Shown here piece after piece: positions 10,157-21,379 of a DNA stretch of 51,244 nucleotides. The stretch lies in assembly GCA_003427395.1 (NCBI GenBank), contig BFEA01000144.1, forward strand, positions 1,245,962-1,297,205, in the 5' to 3' direction. Numbering within the stretch: the stretch's first letter is position 1; every line of letters starts with the position of its first letter. Source of the stretch: Chara braunii. Taxonomy: Eukaryota > Streptophyta > Charophyceae > Charales > Characeae. The position numbers were made by a program, and so were the translations under genes. The notes below the pieces were generated by a model. That model did no database searches. It worked only from the letters and a program-made list of their open reading frames with translations, and had not been told where the DNA came from.

Positions 10157-10942
10157 GTGACCAACATCAATGGCTTGATTGACAAAGTCCCCCTCTCATA
10201 CTACTCGTCTCAATTAGGCTATAAGCTTCAGTGTGAACCCCAGTCTCTTCAAACAGGTTTTTCCCTTAGCTGGTCCCATAGGATTTCCTCATTCAAACTG
10301 CAACCTCTCTCCCCCAAACGGCTTCCTTTCTTTATTCATCTCCTGCTCCCAGCCATAGAAGTTAAGATTGCTGGTTCACAATGGTTACACTTGCACTCTT
10401 GCGTTTCCACTGCCCTGTGGTGCTTAAAGAAAGGAATGGATGTATTTGTGTTTTGCGACACATGTCACCACCCCTGCCTAGGGGATGGTCTACACCTCTG
10501 GTGGGAATATGTCATCGCTAGACGGTTCTGAGACTTCTTCAATAAGCTATGGCTGGAGGCATACAAGGTTAAAAACTTCAAGAATCGGGATTTAGTCTTC
10601 ACATACAGAGTGCAACCATGTTTCCATAAGTAACAGACAGGGAAACTAAGTATTTTTTCCAGAACGGAAGTTTTTTGGCAAATATGGATAGTTAGAAGAG
10701 ACAGGAGATTCCTAGCTACAGTAGACTCCCTTCCTTCTCTCATTGCACAACTTAAGCATATGATGCAATTAGATATTACAGCAGACTGGCATAGACTTAA
10801 GGACTTATCGCCATCAACGGAGGTGGCTTCTTCATATTTTCATAAGAAATGGACCTCCCCCTTTTCCTGGGCACACTTAGTCGACGACGACGGACTGGTT
10901 TACTCATCACTCTTATGGGATCACCTACCCATTAGGCCTTGA
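10157..10942 (+). pseudogene. LINE 1 C-terminus with eroded zf-RVT
   Basis: Contains CDTCHHPCLGDGLHLWWEYV near 10455-10510, the zf-RVT zinc motif. The last ligand, Cys in LINE 3 (LWWECVIA), is Tyr here. The tail continues in other frames to about 10942, including HKKWTSPFSW. Confidence 0.75.
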
Positions 10943-11210
10943 AAACAGTCAAACCTGATAGCATCGCAAGAGCTGAGAGGGCCACGTATTGCCACCTACT
11001 TCATCTACTATGCTTCTTCTTCACAATTACTATTTTGTTATTATTGTTGTCTCCTTTACCTTCTTGTTTTACCTCAGATAAAGCACCCCGGGCAGACTGC
11101 GAGGACCCCGACCTCAAACTTATTGATTGTTATAAGGGATGTTGGGCCCGGTTCCCAACAAGTGCTGCTCCCCACGAATAGAATGGAGCAAGGTTTATTT
11201 CAAAAAAAAA

Positions 11211-11390
11211 AATGCAAAATACATAGACGTGTGACCCAAAAACTCACCTATAATTTACGATTTTATGAAATGCGTGCTCGTGTGAGTATGGCCTCATGGC
11301 ATACAGTGCATGCTCACACTGCTACGCATTTTCATATAATCGCAAATTTTATGGGATTTTTTGGGTCACACAAGGCCCGTATTTTGCATT
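11211..11390. repeat. 180-bp near-perfect palindrome (foldback)
   Basis: Left arm (from about 11211) holds ATGCAAAATAC, GTGTGACCCAAAAA, TTTACGATTTTATGAAATGC and GTGTGAGTATG. The right arm to 11390 holds their reverse complements (TTTTTTGGGTCACAC, GTATTTTGCAT). The centre is at about 11300. A related fragment occurs at 25852-25890 (TTTGCGATTTTACGTG, GTGTGAGTATGG). Confidence 0.85.
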
Positions 11391-12009
11391 TTCACGAAAA
11401 TTGGCACGTAAATGTCAGCGGTCTGATGAGTCGCGGGATCACGTATTTTGCGGGGACCTCTGGAGGTTCCCGCAATTGCATATTTCGCTCAAAACTATTT
11501 CTTTCTGAGAGCAAAAGGACAATATGTATAAGAAATCAATTCGTTTTATCAAGTGCACGGTCGAGTAATATGATTTTCTTAAAATACGAGCACGAGCACT
11601 GGTCACACAGGGCACGTGCACATTTTAGCAAAACCAAAACGGGTTCGGACTTTTCTGCCAGGCCTGCCACGTAGTCCAAACCTGTTTTCACATCGATGTT
11701 CCGCTACCTTGCGCTCGCTGTCCACAGCCCCGCCCTGCCGCCCACCATTGCCCCCCACGCTCGCTCCAAACCCGCCCCTTCCGCTCCTTTTTGCATGTCT
11801 TCCCCGTTGCACCCCCCCGTTTCCCCCGACAGTTCGCCGACCTTCTGCTTGATTGCTCCCTCCTTGCACTTGCCTTGCTACCTTCTTCCACCATCTTTTT
11901 TTTGTCTTTTGTTTTCCCCGCCCTCTAGTAGCGATTAGAGACATGCGGGGTGGCCATGTGTCGTGATCCCGCTAATGTATTTGGCATTTTTTTTTGTCAC
12001 CGTACACAA
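11391..12009. other. Unassigned sequence
   Basis: No domain or RNA recognised. Contains a second stretch of motifs like the neighbouring palindrome near 11580-11630 and a C-rich segment at 11700-11850 whose open frames on both strands look compositional. Confidence 0.4.
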
Positions 12010-12405
12010 ACGTCTTTCCCTCGGGCATAACACACCTTGTTAATGAATGTATACAAACCTTGTTTGCGACCTGGTACGGGCAAAATGCCCCCGAGCATAA
12101 CGCACTCTGTTAATGAATGTGTACAAACCTTGTTTGTGACCTGGTACAGGCAAAATGCCCCCAAGCATAACATACCCTGTTAATGAATGGTTACTTGTGG
12201 GAGATTGTTTACTTTTAGGCTAGATTGGATGTCAACCTGTGGAAGCACCCTATGTAACTATTGGACAAATTGCTACATATCTTGTTTGCAACCTGGCACC
12301 GGCAATATGCAACTAAGCATAACCCACCCTGTTAATGAATATACATACCTTGTTTGCGACCTAGTACGGGCAAAGTGAGGGTGCATTATGATCGAGGGAC
12401 GGCGG
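12010..12405. repeat. Hairpin MITE with internal 70-bp tandem repeats
   Basis: Outer arms are GTCTTTCCCTCGGGCATAAC (left, from about 12011) and a right arm near 12376-12404 whose reverse complement reads GTCCCTCGATCATAATGCAC. Inside, a 70-bp unit starts at 12026, 12096 and 12166 (GCATAACRCAC...TTAATGAATG...TTGTTTGYGACCTGGTAC), with a diverged unit at about 12315. It is homologous to the 108-bp elements at 37536-37643 and 43482-43589, expanded by tandem duplication. Confidence 0.75.
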
Positions 12406-14867
12406 AATATAGTGTAATGCTTTGATGAAGGGGGGGTAAGGTAGCCTCCCAATTGTCGCTCGACTGTCCACATACACGGGGCAACGACAATGAACATGAT
12501 GAAGAAACAAGCATAACAGGGCGCGAGACTTTATGGATGTGATTAGGAGATGAAAATCATATGCTCCATGCCCCGCCTCTCCATGCCTCAACATTGGATC
12601 ACAAACCCTCGAGGTCAGCACCCCTTCAATAGGTTGCTTTATTTCAAATAGTGCCCGCTCGCGTTTGGTGGGCAGACTCCCATAAGAAATTTAAAAAAAA
12701 GAAAACAGAAACAATGGACTCATTTTTATGCATAGCGATATGTGACTAGTCGTTCCAGTGTTGGGCGGTTGCCTACCAGCCGAATGTTCTCTTTTTCCAA
12801 ACATACCCGTTTTTTTGGCAAGTTTTTTTTGCTCTTGTGTGTTTTTTATATATGAGTGCATTGGGCTGAAGGGTTTGGGGGGATCGTGGGTTGTCAATGA
12901 CCTGTATTAACCTGCGGCCAAGCAATGATGGAGGTGGAATGCAAGGTTGCAAGCGGGATCGAAGGCGGATCGAAAATCGAAGGTTTCGATAAGGCGTGCC
13001 AAGAATGAGGAAAAAACGGTTCGGGTTGGGACTAAGGGAGAAGATCATGAGGAAACAGGGTCCGAAGTGAGACGTGTGCATTAGCTGCCGACAGTTGCGG
13101 GACTTATAAAGAATGGAAAGTGGGGCTGCAATTAGGTTGGTCGTCGGACCACTATGGACAAAGGTGTGGGATTCGAGCATGCGAGACTGGGTGTGAGCGC
13201 CCAAGGAAAAGAATACCCAAATTCGGAGCGGTTGATCGGATCGGACCCCTGGCCACGATGCGTTCGACATTGACCGTGGGAGGCTTGCTATGGCCGGCAT
13301 GCAAAGATCTCGATCGCCGCCACACAGTGAGCCATTTTGATCCGACGTGGTGGGAAGAGCAGGTTCGCTCCCCATGGTCGACTTGGGTTGGGATTATTTC
13401 AGGGCGGAAAAGAGGACCGGTTGATGTGACCAGGCGGCGTGAGACATCTGGCTGGTCTAATGACTAAGCTTAGTAAGCTACCACAAAAGGCAATGTCAGG
13501 TGGGTATGATCGAACCTTAGGCGTGCTGACGGAGAGAGGAAGAAGGGGCAGCTGGCCTCGCCTAAGAAGAACTAAGGAGGTCGACCTTGTGATAAAGGTA
13601 ATAGGTGGAATCTCTCTAACAAACAAGCCTACAAAGGCGATCCGGCTGCGAAGCGGCCAGGAGATGAGATTGGCAGACAACGAAAAGTAAGGTGATCGAC
13701 CAAGAGGAGAGACGGGCATTGGCGAAGGCGCAAGAAAACGAGGACGAGATGAGGCAGTTAGAGAGGGGGCGCATGTGAGTGCGGTTCTTGATAACCGTCA
13801 AATTAGAGGGGGAGCCAAGAAAGGTCGAAGCAGGGACCGGTGCAAGACTGGCATGCACAAAAGATCAAGACCCAGCGCGGATGCTAGATAACCGACAGGG
13901 AACGAAGAGCGACGGACTCCAAGATCGAAGGGTGAATAAGTACGGTGAAGGTGGCTTTCGTACGAGCGTGGGAAGGACCATGATCCGACAAAAGAGAGAA
14001 GGATGCGCTACAATTGGCGGGGGAGGAGGTAAGGATGGATCACGAGAAAAGAGGAGGAGATAGTCAGAGGTAATGAGCAGGAAATTGAAAAAATTTAAAA
14101 TTTCGAAATGGCCGGCGGGAAGTGGGGACTTTTTGGAGGAGTTTAGGGAGGGTTGTCGAGGTCGGCAGGAGGGGTAAAGGCTAGAGATGTGACTGGCAGA
14201 GACGGCTGGAGGAAGGATAGACGAGGGCGAAGTTGATGAAGAACGGGAAGTATAAAAGGGGAGAAAGAGATGGAGAGAGGGTCGCGGACGAGTTCACGGC
14301 ATGTATGCTCGGCCGTCCAGAGAGCACTGCAGTTCCCAGCAGCGCTCGAAAGCGGGCTAACGACAGAGAGAGAGAGGAAGAACCTTTCAGCCGATGCTCT
14401 AAGTGCACAGGGACAAGGTGCTCGTTAGGGCACCCAAGCTTACAAACGGGCGGAGTAGGAGACGAGACAGACAAGAGGAGATGAGCCGCCATCGCCTAGA
14501 GGAAGGGAGCGGCCGAGAAAAAAAGGGAGGTAGAAGGAGACGAGTCGTCGTCACCTGAGGAGAACAGCTGCGAGGGCGGGCACACCTATGGAGAGCGAGT
14601 GGAGAGCGCACAAGGGTGCTCAGGGGGCCGTGCCCAGCCAGCGCACGACGGGTGGGCAATGCCCGCAATAGAGGGGGAGGAGCCAAGACGCACGGCCGTA
14701 TGAGCTCAAGACCGACAAACCTACGAGGTCTTCTCCTAAGGACACAACTGCGCATGAAGGGTGCAGAGGCAGAACGCGCGTAAGCAAGCATGGCGGCAAG
14801 AGCAAAGCAGCCAAAGAGCGGTTATCGGGCCAGCGAGCGAGCCACGAGCATGCGAGACTGGGAGAAC
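12406..14867. other. Unassigned sequence, no gene recognised
   Basis: The longest open frame (12773-13375, minus, 200 codons) has no recognisable domain and low-complexity flanks. The plus strand is purine-rich from about 13400. I see no retrotransposon motif, tRNA or splice-consistent exon. Confidence 0.4.
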
Positions 14868-14924
14868 GAGGGAGGAAGAGAGAGATAGAAAGAGAAACAC
14901 AGAGAGAGGGAAAGAGAGATAGAG

Positions 14925-14956
<32 letters not shown>

Positions 14957-14965
14957 CGAGAGAGA
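14868..14965. repeat. (GA)n/(GATA)n microsatellite
   Basis: GAGAGA tracts interrupted by ATAGATAGATAGATAGATAG at about 14921-14945. Confidence 0.9.
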
Positions 14966-15448
14966 GGAAAGCGGCGCTGATGAGATCCGTTGCCAGTTGT
15001 GATGAACCAGGCGTCGGCAGGTTCCGGAGAGAAGGTTCTATAAAATGATGTTCGCTTTTTGCTGTGCTATCGGGGACGTGCAACAACGCGATTGTCGGGT
15101 CTCTAGGAGGAGAGGCAGTTCTCATTCACGCAGGTTGACAAGTGCAAGTCTTATAGGCTCTAATATTGCGGCGGGCTCTCATATTGGCCGCAAAAGTGGC
15201 ACATCTGCGGGGTTCCATTGCCCGACCGCCCTAGCGAGCGTCGAGCGACTGCGCTCGCACTTTGATTGGTACTTACATGTGGCAGGGTTGACATTCAAAA
15301 GTGATTTAACCCCTTCGCGCGCGCTTGTGTTAGTGTGTGTGAGTGAGAGGGGGAGGGTCGGAGAGAGCGATGGAGAGGGAAAGTGGAAAAAGGAAAGAAA
15401 GAGAGAGGAAGAGGGGGCGACGAGAACCATTGCCTTCGCCCGTGTGTG
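14966..15448. other. Unassigned sequence
   Basis: Mixed-composition sequence turning GA-rich after 15340. Open frames here read into the neighbouring GA repeat and look compositional. Confidence 0.4.
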
Positions 15449-15451
15449 TGT

Positions 15452-15505
<54 letters not shown>
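15449..15505. repeat. (GA)n microsatellite
   Basis: Almost pure AG run. It creates long Arg-Glu frames on plus and Ser-Leu frames on minus that are not genes. Confidence 0.95.
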
Positions 15506-15509
<4 letters not shown>

Positions 15510-16093
15510 GGGCGAGTGAAAGAGGGAAAGAGAGAGAGAAAGAGGGAGGGGAAAAGGGAAGGAGAGAGGGCAAGCATGTCTCTAAAGACATGAAGCGGCG
15601 TCGGGGCTGGTGCGGAGGAATAGTCGGAGGCGGCAGTAGACCGAGCTTGTCGAAACGACGTGCTCTGGTCCCTGGTGGTCGGGCGGTCGAACCAATATTG
15701 GAAGTGCTCCTTGAACCTGTGTTTTGTCCTTTCGTCTGACTCCATAATAGAGCTCGGGTTATTCTCTTCCCAACGGGCAATTCATGCCTCTGTGCTCAAT
15801 TGCCTATCGTGACTTTATGTGGCGTAGTCTGTGGAACGTGCAGAGGGAAGATGTGAATCTGCAAAGCCGACTGGCGAACTTATCATTCTTCTGTGAATAA
15901 GCATTGGTCTAAAGTGCTGGTTACATGCTCATATGAGGCAAGGGAGGTTACAGTATAGCGCACACACCAGAGAGAGTGGGAGAGAGAAAAAGGGGGGGAG
16001 AAAAAGCGAGAGAGAGATAGAGAGAGAGATAGAGACAGGGAGTCCTAAGAAAGGGAGAGGGTGAGAGGGGAGGAAGAAGACCGGGTCGGGGGG
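15506..16093. other. GA-rich unassigned sequence
   Basis: Purine-rich plus strand with imperfect GA tracts at 15520-15570 and 15965-16060. No gene recognised. Confidence 0.45.
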
Positions 16094-16213
16094 CCGAGGG
16101 CAGGTGCAGTCTCTAGTCCAGCCACCTCTTTTCCTTGTTGGGACCCCACAACCAAGGGCAGGAGCAGTCTCTAGTTCACCCACCTCTTTTCCTTGTTGGG
16201 ACCCCACGATCGA
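16094..16213. repeat. 58-bp tandem duplication
   Basis: Two units, AGGGCAGGTGCAGTCTCTAG and AGGGCAGGAGCAGTCTCTAG, each followed by CCACCTCTTTTCCTTGTTGG and GACCCCAC. Confidence 0.9.
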
Positions 16214-16403
16214 GGGCGGGGCGGCCGGATTTCTTTCCCCGTTTACTCAAAGGCTATTTCTCCTCTATTGTAAGAATTGTGTATGCATTTTTTTGTTGGG
16301 CCTGTTTTTTTTTAGAACTCCGGCTTATTCACCAAACTGAGCGGTAGCTCGCTGGCAAGGGGTGGAACTAAGGACCTCCCTCGGAGAGGGAAGAGAGGAA
16401 GAA

Positions 16404-16460
16404 CAAAAAAAAAAAAAAAAAAAAAAAAAAAGAGAGGAGAAAGAGGAAAAGACAGGAAAG

Positions 16461-16499
<39 letters not shown>
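16404..16499. repeat. Two poly(A) runs
   Basis: Runs of about 26 and 38 A separated by a GA-rich spacer. They could be a plus-strand retroposon tail or simple expansion; no element is recognised directly upstream. Confidence 0.85.
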
Positions 16500-16500
<1 letters not shown>

Positions 16501-16640
16501 AGAGGGGAGAGAGTGGAGAGTCCGGTCGTGCACCTGAATCCGGTAGGTCAAGTGGGGGCAACACGACACCGGATAATCGCATTTGGAAACCAGGTCGAGA
16601 CTATGTCTTTTTTGTTTCGTAACGTATACTGGTGAGCGGT

Positions 16641-17334
16641 GTCCCACTTGCACTGTTGAGTTGAGCTAGCTTAACAATGTGACAACTTTTCAAGCATTTT
16701 TTAATTCATTAGAAATTAAGAAAGCTATATTTTAATGTCCAAATGTTTTTTTTTTATCATTTTTTTCTTTTTTATTTTTTTTGCTTTTCTCCTCACGCCC
16801 GGTCACCATGCCCGAATTCACGCACACATGACGACGCATGAGGGTCACAATCAGGAAAACAGGACAGCATGAGGAAAATATCTTCCTCTTGAATGCACCT
16901 ATCCACTAGAGGCAGCCAAATTCAGCAACTTGTGTGAAAGTACTACCTGTTGACTGCACGACCGCCTCATTGCTCCATTTGGAGAATCGGGCTTTGAACG
17001 GTACAGTATTATAATACTTTAAAAGCCAGACTCATTATGTCAATAAAAGTTGTCGTTCCGTGGGAAATCTTCGTTCAGCTGGCTACCAAGAGAAAAAATG
17101 AGAGCTAGCTCAACAAAAGGGCGTTCGGGTAGGGGGCGTTCTATTTAAGAAAATTAAATTTTACTCTGGTTTCCAATATTAAAAAAAAAAACAAGAAAAG
17201 GATTTTTTTTATTTCCCTTGAATCCACCGTTGGATTCACCGGGACATCTAGCATCTTCGAGGTCGTGCCTTGTCACATCTGATTGAATGCTCGGTGTTGA
17301 GGTAGCTCAACGACGTCAACACTGCTAGTGGGAC
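16641..17334. mobile_element. TIR element, about 0.7 kb, GTCCCACTWGCA family
   Basis: Left end GTCCCACTTGCACTGTTGAG then TTGAGCTAGC. The right end reads, on the opposite strand, GTCCCACTAGCAGTGTTGAC then GTTGAGCTACC. The interior is AT-rich and has no coding domain, so this is a non-autonomous element. The same terminus is used by the foldbacks at 44186-44866. No convincing target duplication was seen. Confidence 0.75.
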
Positions 17335-17356
17335 ATGGTCCCTGACAGTATTTGTA

Positions 17357-17385
17357 TTTTCGCAAATTTATACACGTATAATTTG
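17357..17385. repeat. Short palindrome
   Basis: CGCAAATTTATAC and GTATAATTTGCG form a hairpin with a two-base centre, just before the 3' end of LINE 2. Confidence 0.7.
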
Positions 17386-17419
17386 CGATTTATTTAGTTT
17401 TATTTTTTGAATGAATCTT

Positions 17420-18365
17420 TCAATATTGCGAATAATATGCTTCGGGGCCGGGGACCCCATAACTCAACCCATAAAATCTTAAAATGTTTCTCAGTTTATC
17501 GCTAGAGACTGTCATCTCCACAGTGCATTTATACATATCTAAAATATTCTTGAGTGCTCCTAACAGGAGTTTCTGAAACCACTTAAGGCGAGAGACGACC
17601 CATTCCTGGCCGATGTCAACCGAGCGGAACTCTGTCCAAAATAGGGAGTGACTCTCTGTGGACCAGCTTACTACAGCTGAGAGGAAACCAAGAGCCCAAA
17701 TGAACAGAGCGGCCGAAATGTACGGCCTCAAGCGTTCCCCCAATCTTGTCGATCTCTTGTAGGTGAAGACTGTGAAGCTCAAGCTTGATAGTATGCTTGC
17801 TATTTGTCTAGAACAACCAAGTTGTTGTTTGATTCTCCAGGATGGAAGAGAAAATCAGGTCACCATATAAATTTGGAATGACCCCACAAAAGGGGTTGGA
17901 CCACTTGAATTTGAATTTCCTAATTTTCAGCTTATGAGAAGCAATACCATTCCTAAATCTACGCCAGTTGGCTAGAATAATACCCATGAGCCTTTGTAGC
18001 ATTTGGTTCTGAAGGATCTGCAACGATTGAGTAGGAGAAAAAAATTTAGAAGAGTTACCAGCGCATCGTAGAAGCCATAGACCCAGTGCTCTCGCAATCC
18101 ACAATGGGTAGTGACTACGACTCTCATGATGTCAATCTCCTCTGATGAGGGATATTTTGGACTAGAGGGATGTGTTTTCTTCGCCTTGATAGGCTCTATT
18201 CCACAACTCCCCTCACCAAGACCAGAAATCTGGAGCAGATGGGCAATGGCACCATATGTGAGTTATATCCTCTATTACCGAGCGAGAGCAGGAGTGACAA
18301 AAAATGGAAATTTGCCTCCCTTTCGTAGCACACTATTTACTTGTGGGAACACAGTGCATCTGTAA
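17420..18365 (-). pseudogene. LINE 2 C-terminus with zf-RVT
   Basis: Near 18200-18305 the minus strand reads CHSCSRSVIEDITHIWCHCP then SAPDFW, an apparently complete zf-RVT zinc motif. Downstream frames (ILANWRRFRNGIASHK and QEWVVSRLKWFQKLLLGAL) look like the basic tail. The pieces lie in different frames. Confidence 0.75.
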
Positions 18366-18490
18366 CAGTCATAGTAAACCTGCATGTTTAACCACTTGTA
18401 TGGATCTGATGGCCTTACCAAAATTCTTACATATCTCAAACTGAAGAGAGTTCATGCCTTCGACTGTGGCAAAATTATCCCAAGAGGACT

Positions 18491-19279
18491 TCATTGAGCA
18501 GAGCATACTGTTGCCCTTTGACTGCAATTTGTAGCCCATGGATACCGAATAGTCGATAATAGGTGAGTCTTTCCTCTCTTTTGAGGCGCTCTCCACGCTA
18601 TAAACAATAGATGAACCTTGGAGAGTAGAAGGGGGATGTAGTTCATGCAGAGCTTGGGAACAGTCTTGGGTCTTTCGTTAATCAGTTTTTGTTCCTCCCT
18701 AACCACCACCTGGGTGTAATCAGTTATGATGATAGTGGTTTCTTGGTCAGTGGCTTTCGAGAGTTCCTCTCTAAGATCCACTTTCCAGGATTCAGCACCG
18801 CACTTGCCATCTTGTAATACTGTGGCTACTTGAAAGTAATCTGGTTCCTCATCTTTGACCGAGAGCCAAGTGGCCTCTGTCAAGCCTTCAAAGGCTAGCA
18901 ATGTTTTCCATTGGGGCATAATTCCCCTGATCAGATCATCCAAATGCTTTGAAGTGTTGCATAGCAGTCCTAGGTTATAACGTAACTCTTCGACGTATTT
19001 CCAAACCTTCTCTTCAACATTCCAAATGTGTTGGATCCTATATATGACCCTACTAACCCAAGACCTACTAAAGGAAGTGGTTGTAATATAAAAGGGTTTG
19101 TCACTATTATCCCTAACAACTGAGTTATCGAATAGTCTTTGGATTGAGACTTCCTTTGCAATCACAGGCCAGACTATGACTGTTGGAAGGAGGGAGCTCC
19201 AAACCTTAAATATGGGGCCCCATACCTGACATTTAACTCTCATTTTCAAAAAATCTTTCATAAATAGATAGTCCCACAC
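18491..19279 (-). pseudogene. LINE 2 post-RT region
   Basis: An open stretch of 262 codons. Contains WVSRVIYRIQHIWNVEEKVW, matching the HIWNMEDKKW and YIWKEDNNKW segments of LINEs 1 and 3. It ends with HLLFIAWRAPQKRGKTHL, close to the start of the zf-RVT region. Confidence 0.78.
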
Positions 19280-19399
19280 ACTCTCTGGATCAGATTTATC
19301 TCACTCATCCATTAAAATGTGGAGGCATGACCTGATCTAAGGGCAGTTGGATTCCAACGTAATTAAGCATATAATTCATTTTACTAGAAGGACATTGTT

Positions 19400-19990
19400 C
19401 TACCAAAAAATATCCAATAGACTCAATCCACCGTTATTTCGCTTCTGAGTTATTTTCCCCGAGATAATCTTTGGGATTGCCTTCATATACTCTACCATTA
19501 TTTTCCACAAGTAATTAGCAATCTGCTTTCTCTGTCTCTTTTCCGTGCTAGATGAAATGGATTTGATAGATAGTATGTACCATATGGTAGAGAGAACCAT
19601 AGTGTTTATGACTATGGCCCTACCAAAGAGAGAAACCGACCAGACTTTAGACCAAGAGATAAGTTTCTTCATAATCCAATCTTCGATAATTTGCCCTTGC
19701 TTTGCCTCGTTGTTTCCGTAAGAAATCTCTATGCCCATGAATCTCTCCAAATGGTTATTATCTTTCACTAGCATCCCCAAATCGATTGTTAAATTAGCAT
19801 TATCCCTGAAAAGGGTCACCGACTTATCCAAATTGACTTTGGCTTTAGAGGTCTTGCAAAACTGATCAAGGGAGTCTCTCACCGCCCCTAGGGACTGGAC
19901 TGTGTTTTTTTAAATTACCGCTAAGTCATCTGCCAAGGCAGAAGTTCGGATCTCAAAGGTGAGTGTGATTTGGAGGTCCTTAGACTAAGA
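19400..19990 (-). pseudogene. LINE 2 RT motif C and thumb
   Basis: Motif C ALADDLAV is readable near 19920-19945 with both catalytic Asp retained. It is followed in another frame by KAKVNLDKSVTLF, FMGIEISYGN, WSKVWSVSLFGRAIVINTMV and NNGGLSLLDIFW, the typical plant LINE post-motif-C order. Confidence 0.82.
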
Positions 19991-20152
19991 GTGGCAAATC
20001 ATGTCAAGGAGAACCTCTTGCTGTAGGACGTAAAGGAGAGGTGCGAAGCCTTAGGGGCAGTCTTATCTGAGAGATTAGGGAAGATAGAAGTAAGTGGACT
20101 TCTTGTTGTTAATGACTACCGACGCCACTGATCATTGGTGGAGTTTCCGTAC

Positions 20153-20840
20153 CTAATTGCGGAAAATGGGTCTGAAGGCTCTCTCCTCTATCACTTGAAT
20201 CATGAAGTTCCAATTGACTTTATCATATGCTTTCTCAAAGTCAATCGACAGGATGACTTCAGATAATTCTCTATTTTTTATTAATTTCATTGTCTGTGAT
20301 AAGGTCATTATATTGTCCAAAACTAATATGCCTTTTATAAAGCCAGACTGGTCTGGGTAGACAAGGTAAGGCAGGATATCTGCGATGCGGCGGGGAAGTA
20401 CCTTAGTTAGTCCTCCAACATTGAGGAATGCGATCGGTCGGTAATTTCTAATATCCTTATTCTCGTTTTTTTTGTTGATAAACGTTATTGCTTCTTCCAT
20501 CATCTCTTTCCTCAATCCGTGTCCTTCAGTTACTGTAACCTTATTGAATAATTCGAGGGGTATCGGGGCGAAGATGTTCCACAATTTCGTGAAAAACTCA
20601 ATAGGCAGATCATCCGGGCCGGTGCATTTACCTATAGCCATGTTGTTCATTGTTGCTATGAGTTTCTCTAAGGTAATCTTCTCGTATAACAGTTTCCTCT
20701 GTGAAGGTGTAATTTGTTTCAAGTGGTTGCCCAATGTCTCATCTTCGTCCTGTGGAACTAAGGGGTCTCCTAACACTTTGTCTGTGGTTAGCAAATTTTA
20801 ATAAAAGGTCTCGGCGTACGAGCACAGACTTTCTGGGTCC
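20153..20840 (-). pseudogene. LINE 2 reverse transcriptase, motifs 0-A
   Basis: Reads MAIGKCTGPDDLPIEFF, RNYRPIAFLNVGGLTKVLPR, DQSGFIKGILVLDN and motif A VILSIDFEKAYDKVNW with the catalytic Asp. About 210 codons are open. The upstream end is cut by the MITE copy that starts at 20856. Confidence 0.88.
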
Positions 20841-20855
20841 CTTGCTGGTGGCATG

Positions 20856-21379
20856 CAACGGAAAAATTTCCTAGAATTAAATAATCATTCTATATTAAAA
20901 TTACAATCTAAATTTTAAATTTTCATTCCATCGTAAAAAAATGTCATTTTCAATTTTAAAATTTTTCATCTTACTTGCAAATTTTCATTCCAAGAATAGG
21001 GTATCCCTTCTTATTTGGTCTGCATGCTAGAGATGGAATGAAAGTCTTGATGAGTTTATGAAATATTTGAATTGGATAGTCATTCTAAGTAAGGATTTTC
21101 AGTCGTTAATAGGTTAATCCAATTTAAATTAGAAGATATTTGCTGTAATAGAATGAAAATTTAATTAAAACATTTCATAAACTCGTCCAAATTTTCATTC
21201 CATCTTGAACAAATCGATGTAGTTGGAAGGGAAAGTTCATATTTAGACGGGAACTTATCAAATAAAACTGGAAATTTTAGAATTGGACGAACATTGGAAT
21301 AATAATTTTTAAATATGAAGAATTTTTTCTTTATAAAATATTTTTTCAACTTTCATTTCTCATGGGAATTTTTCTGTTT
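20856..21379. mobile_element. Foldback MITE copy 1 (524 bp), inserted in LINE 2
   Basis: Collinear with 27771-28294 and the same length (524 bp). Termini are CAACGGAAAAATTTCC on the left and, in reverse complement, AAACAGAAAAATTCCC on the right. Arms pair over most of the length: GATGGAATGAAAGTCTTGAT with its partner near 21184-21203, GAGTTTATGAAAT with ATTTCATAAACTC. AT-rich and noncoding. It splits the RT from the linker of LINE 2. Confidence 0.85.

Larger units (their letters stand above)
6937..11160 (+). mobile_element. LINE 1: plant L1-like element, 5'-truncated
   Basis: Carries, in order, the C-terminal half of the apurinic endonuclease, the linker, reverse transcriptase, the post-RT region and a zf-RVT zinc motif. 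ORF1 and the endonuclease N-terminus are missing. Many stops and frameshifts are present. The sequence is clearly related to LINE 3 (shared GHW-WTSLEI, LTAAVNSIAKGKWPGP, LRVFNDIL, NVHGKILAK). The 3' limit is approximate, as no clear poly(A) or target duplication was identified. Confidence 0.88.

Noticed and set aside
12773-13375. 200-codon minus-strand open frame
   Set aside because: No recognisable domain, no relative in the window, Ser/Pro/Arg-rich composition, and no splice or promoter support.
15045-15780. Open frames rich in Arg-Glu or Ser-Leu
   Set aside because: They are translations of the GA microsatellite in several frames.
16312-16653. Phe- or Lys-rich open frames
   Set aside because: They are translations of the poly(A)/poly(T) runs.
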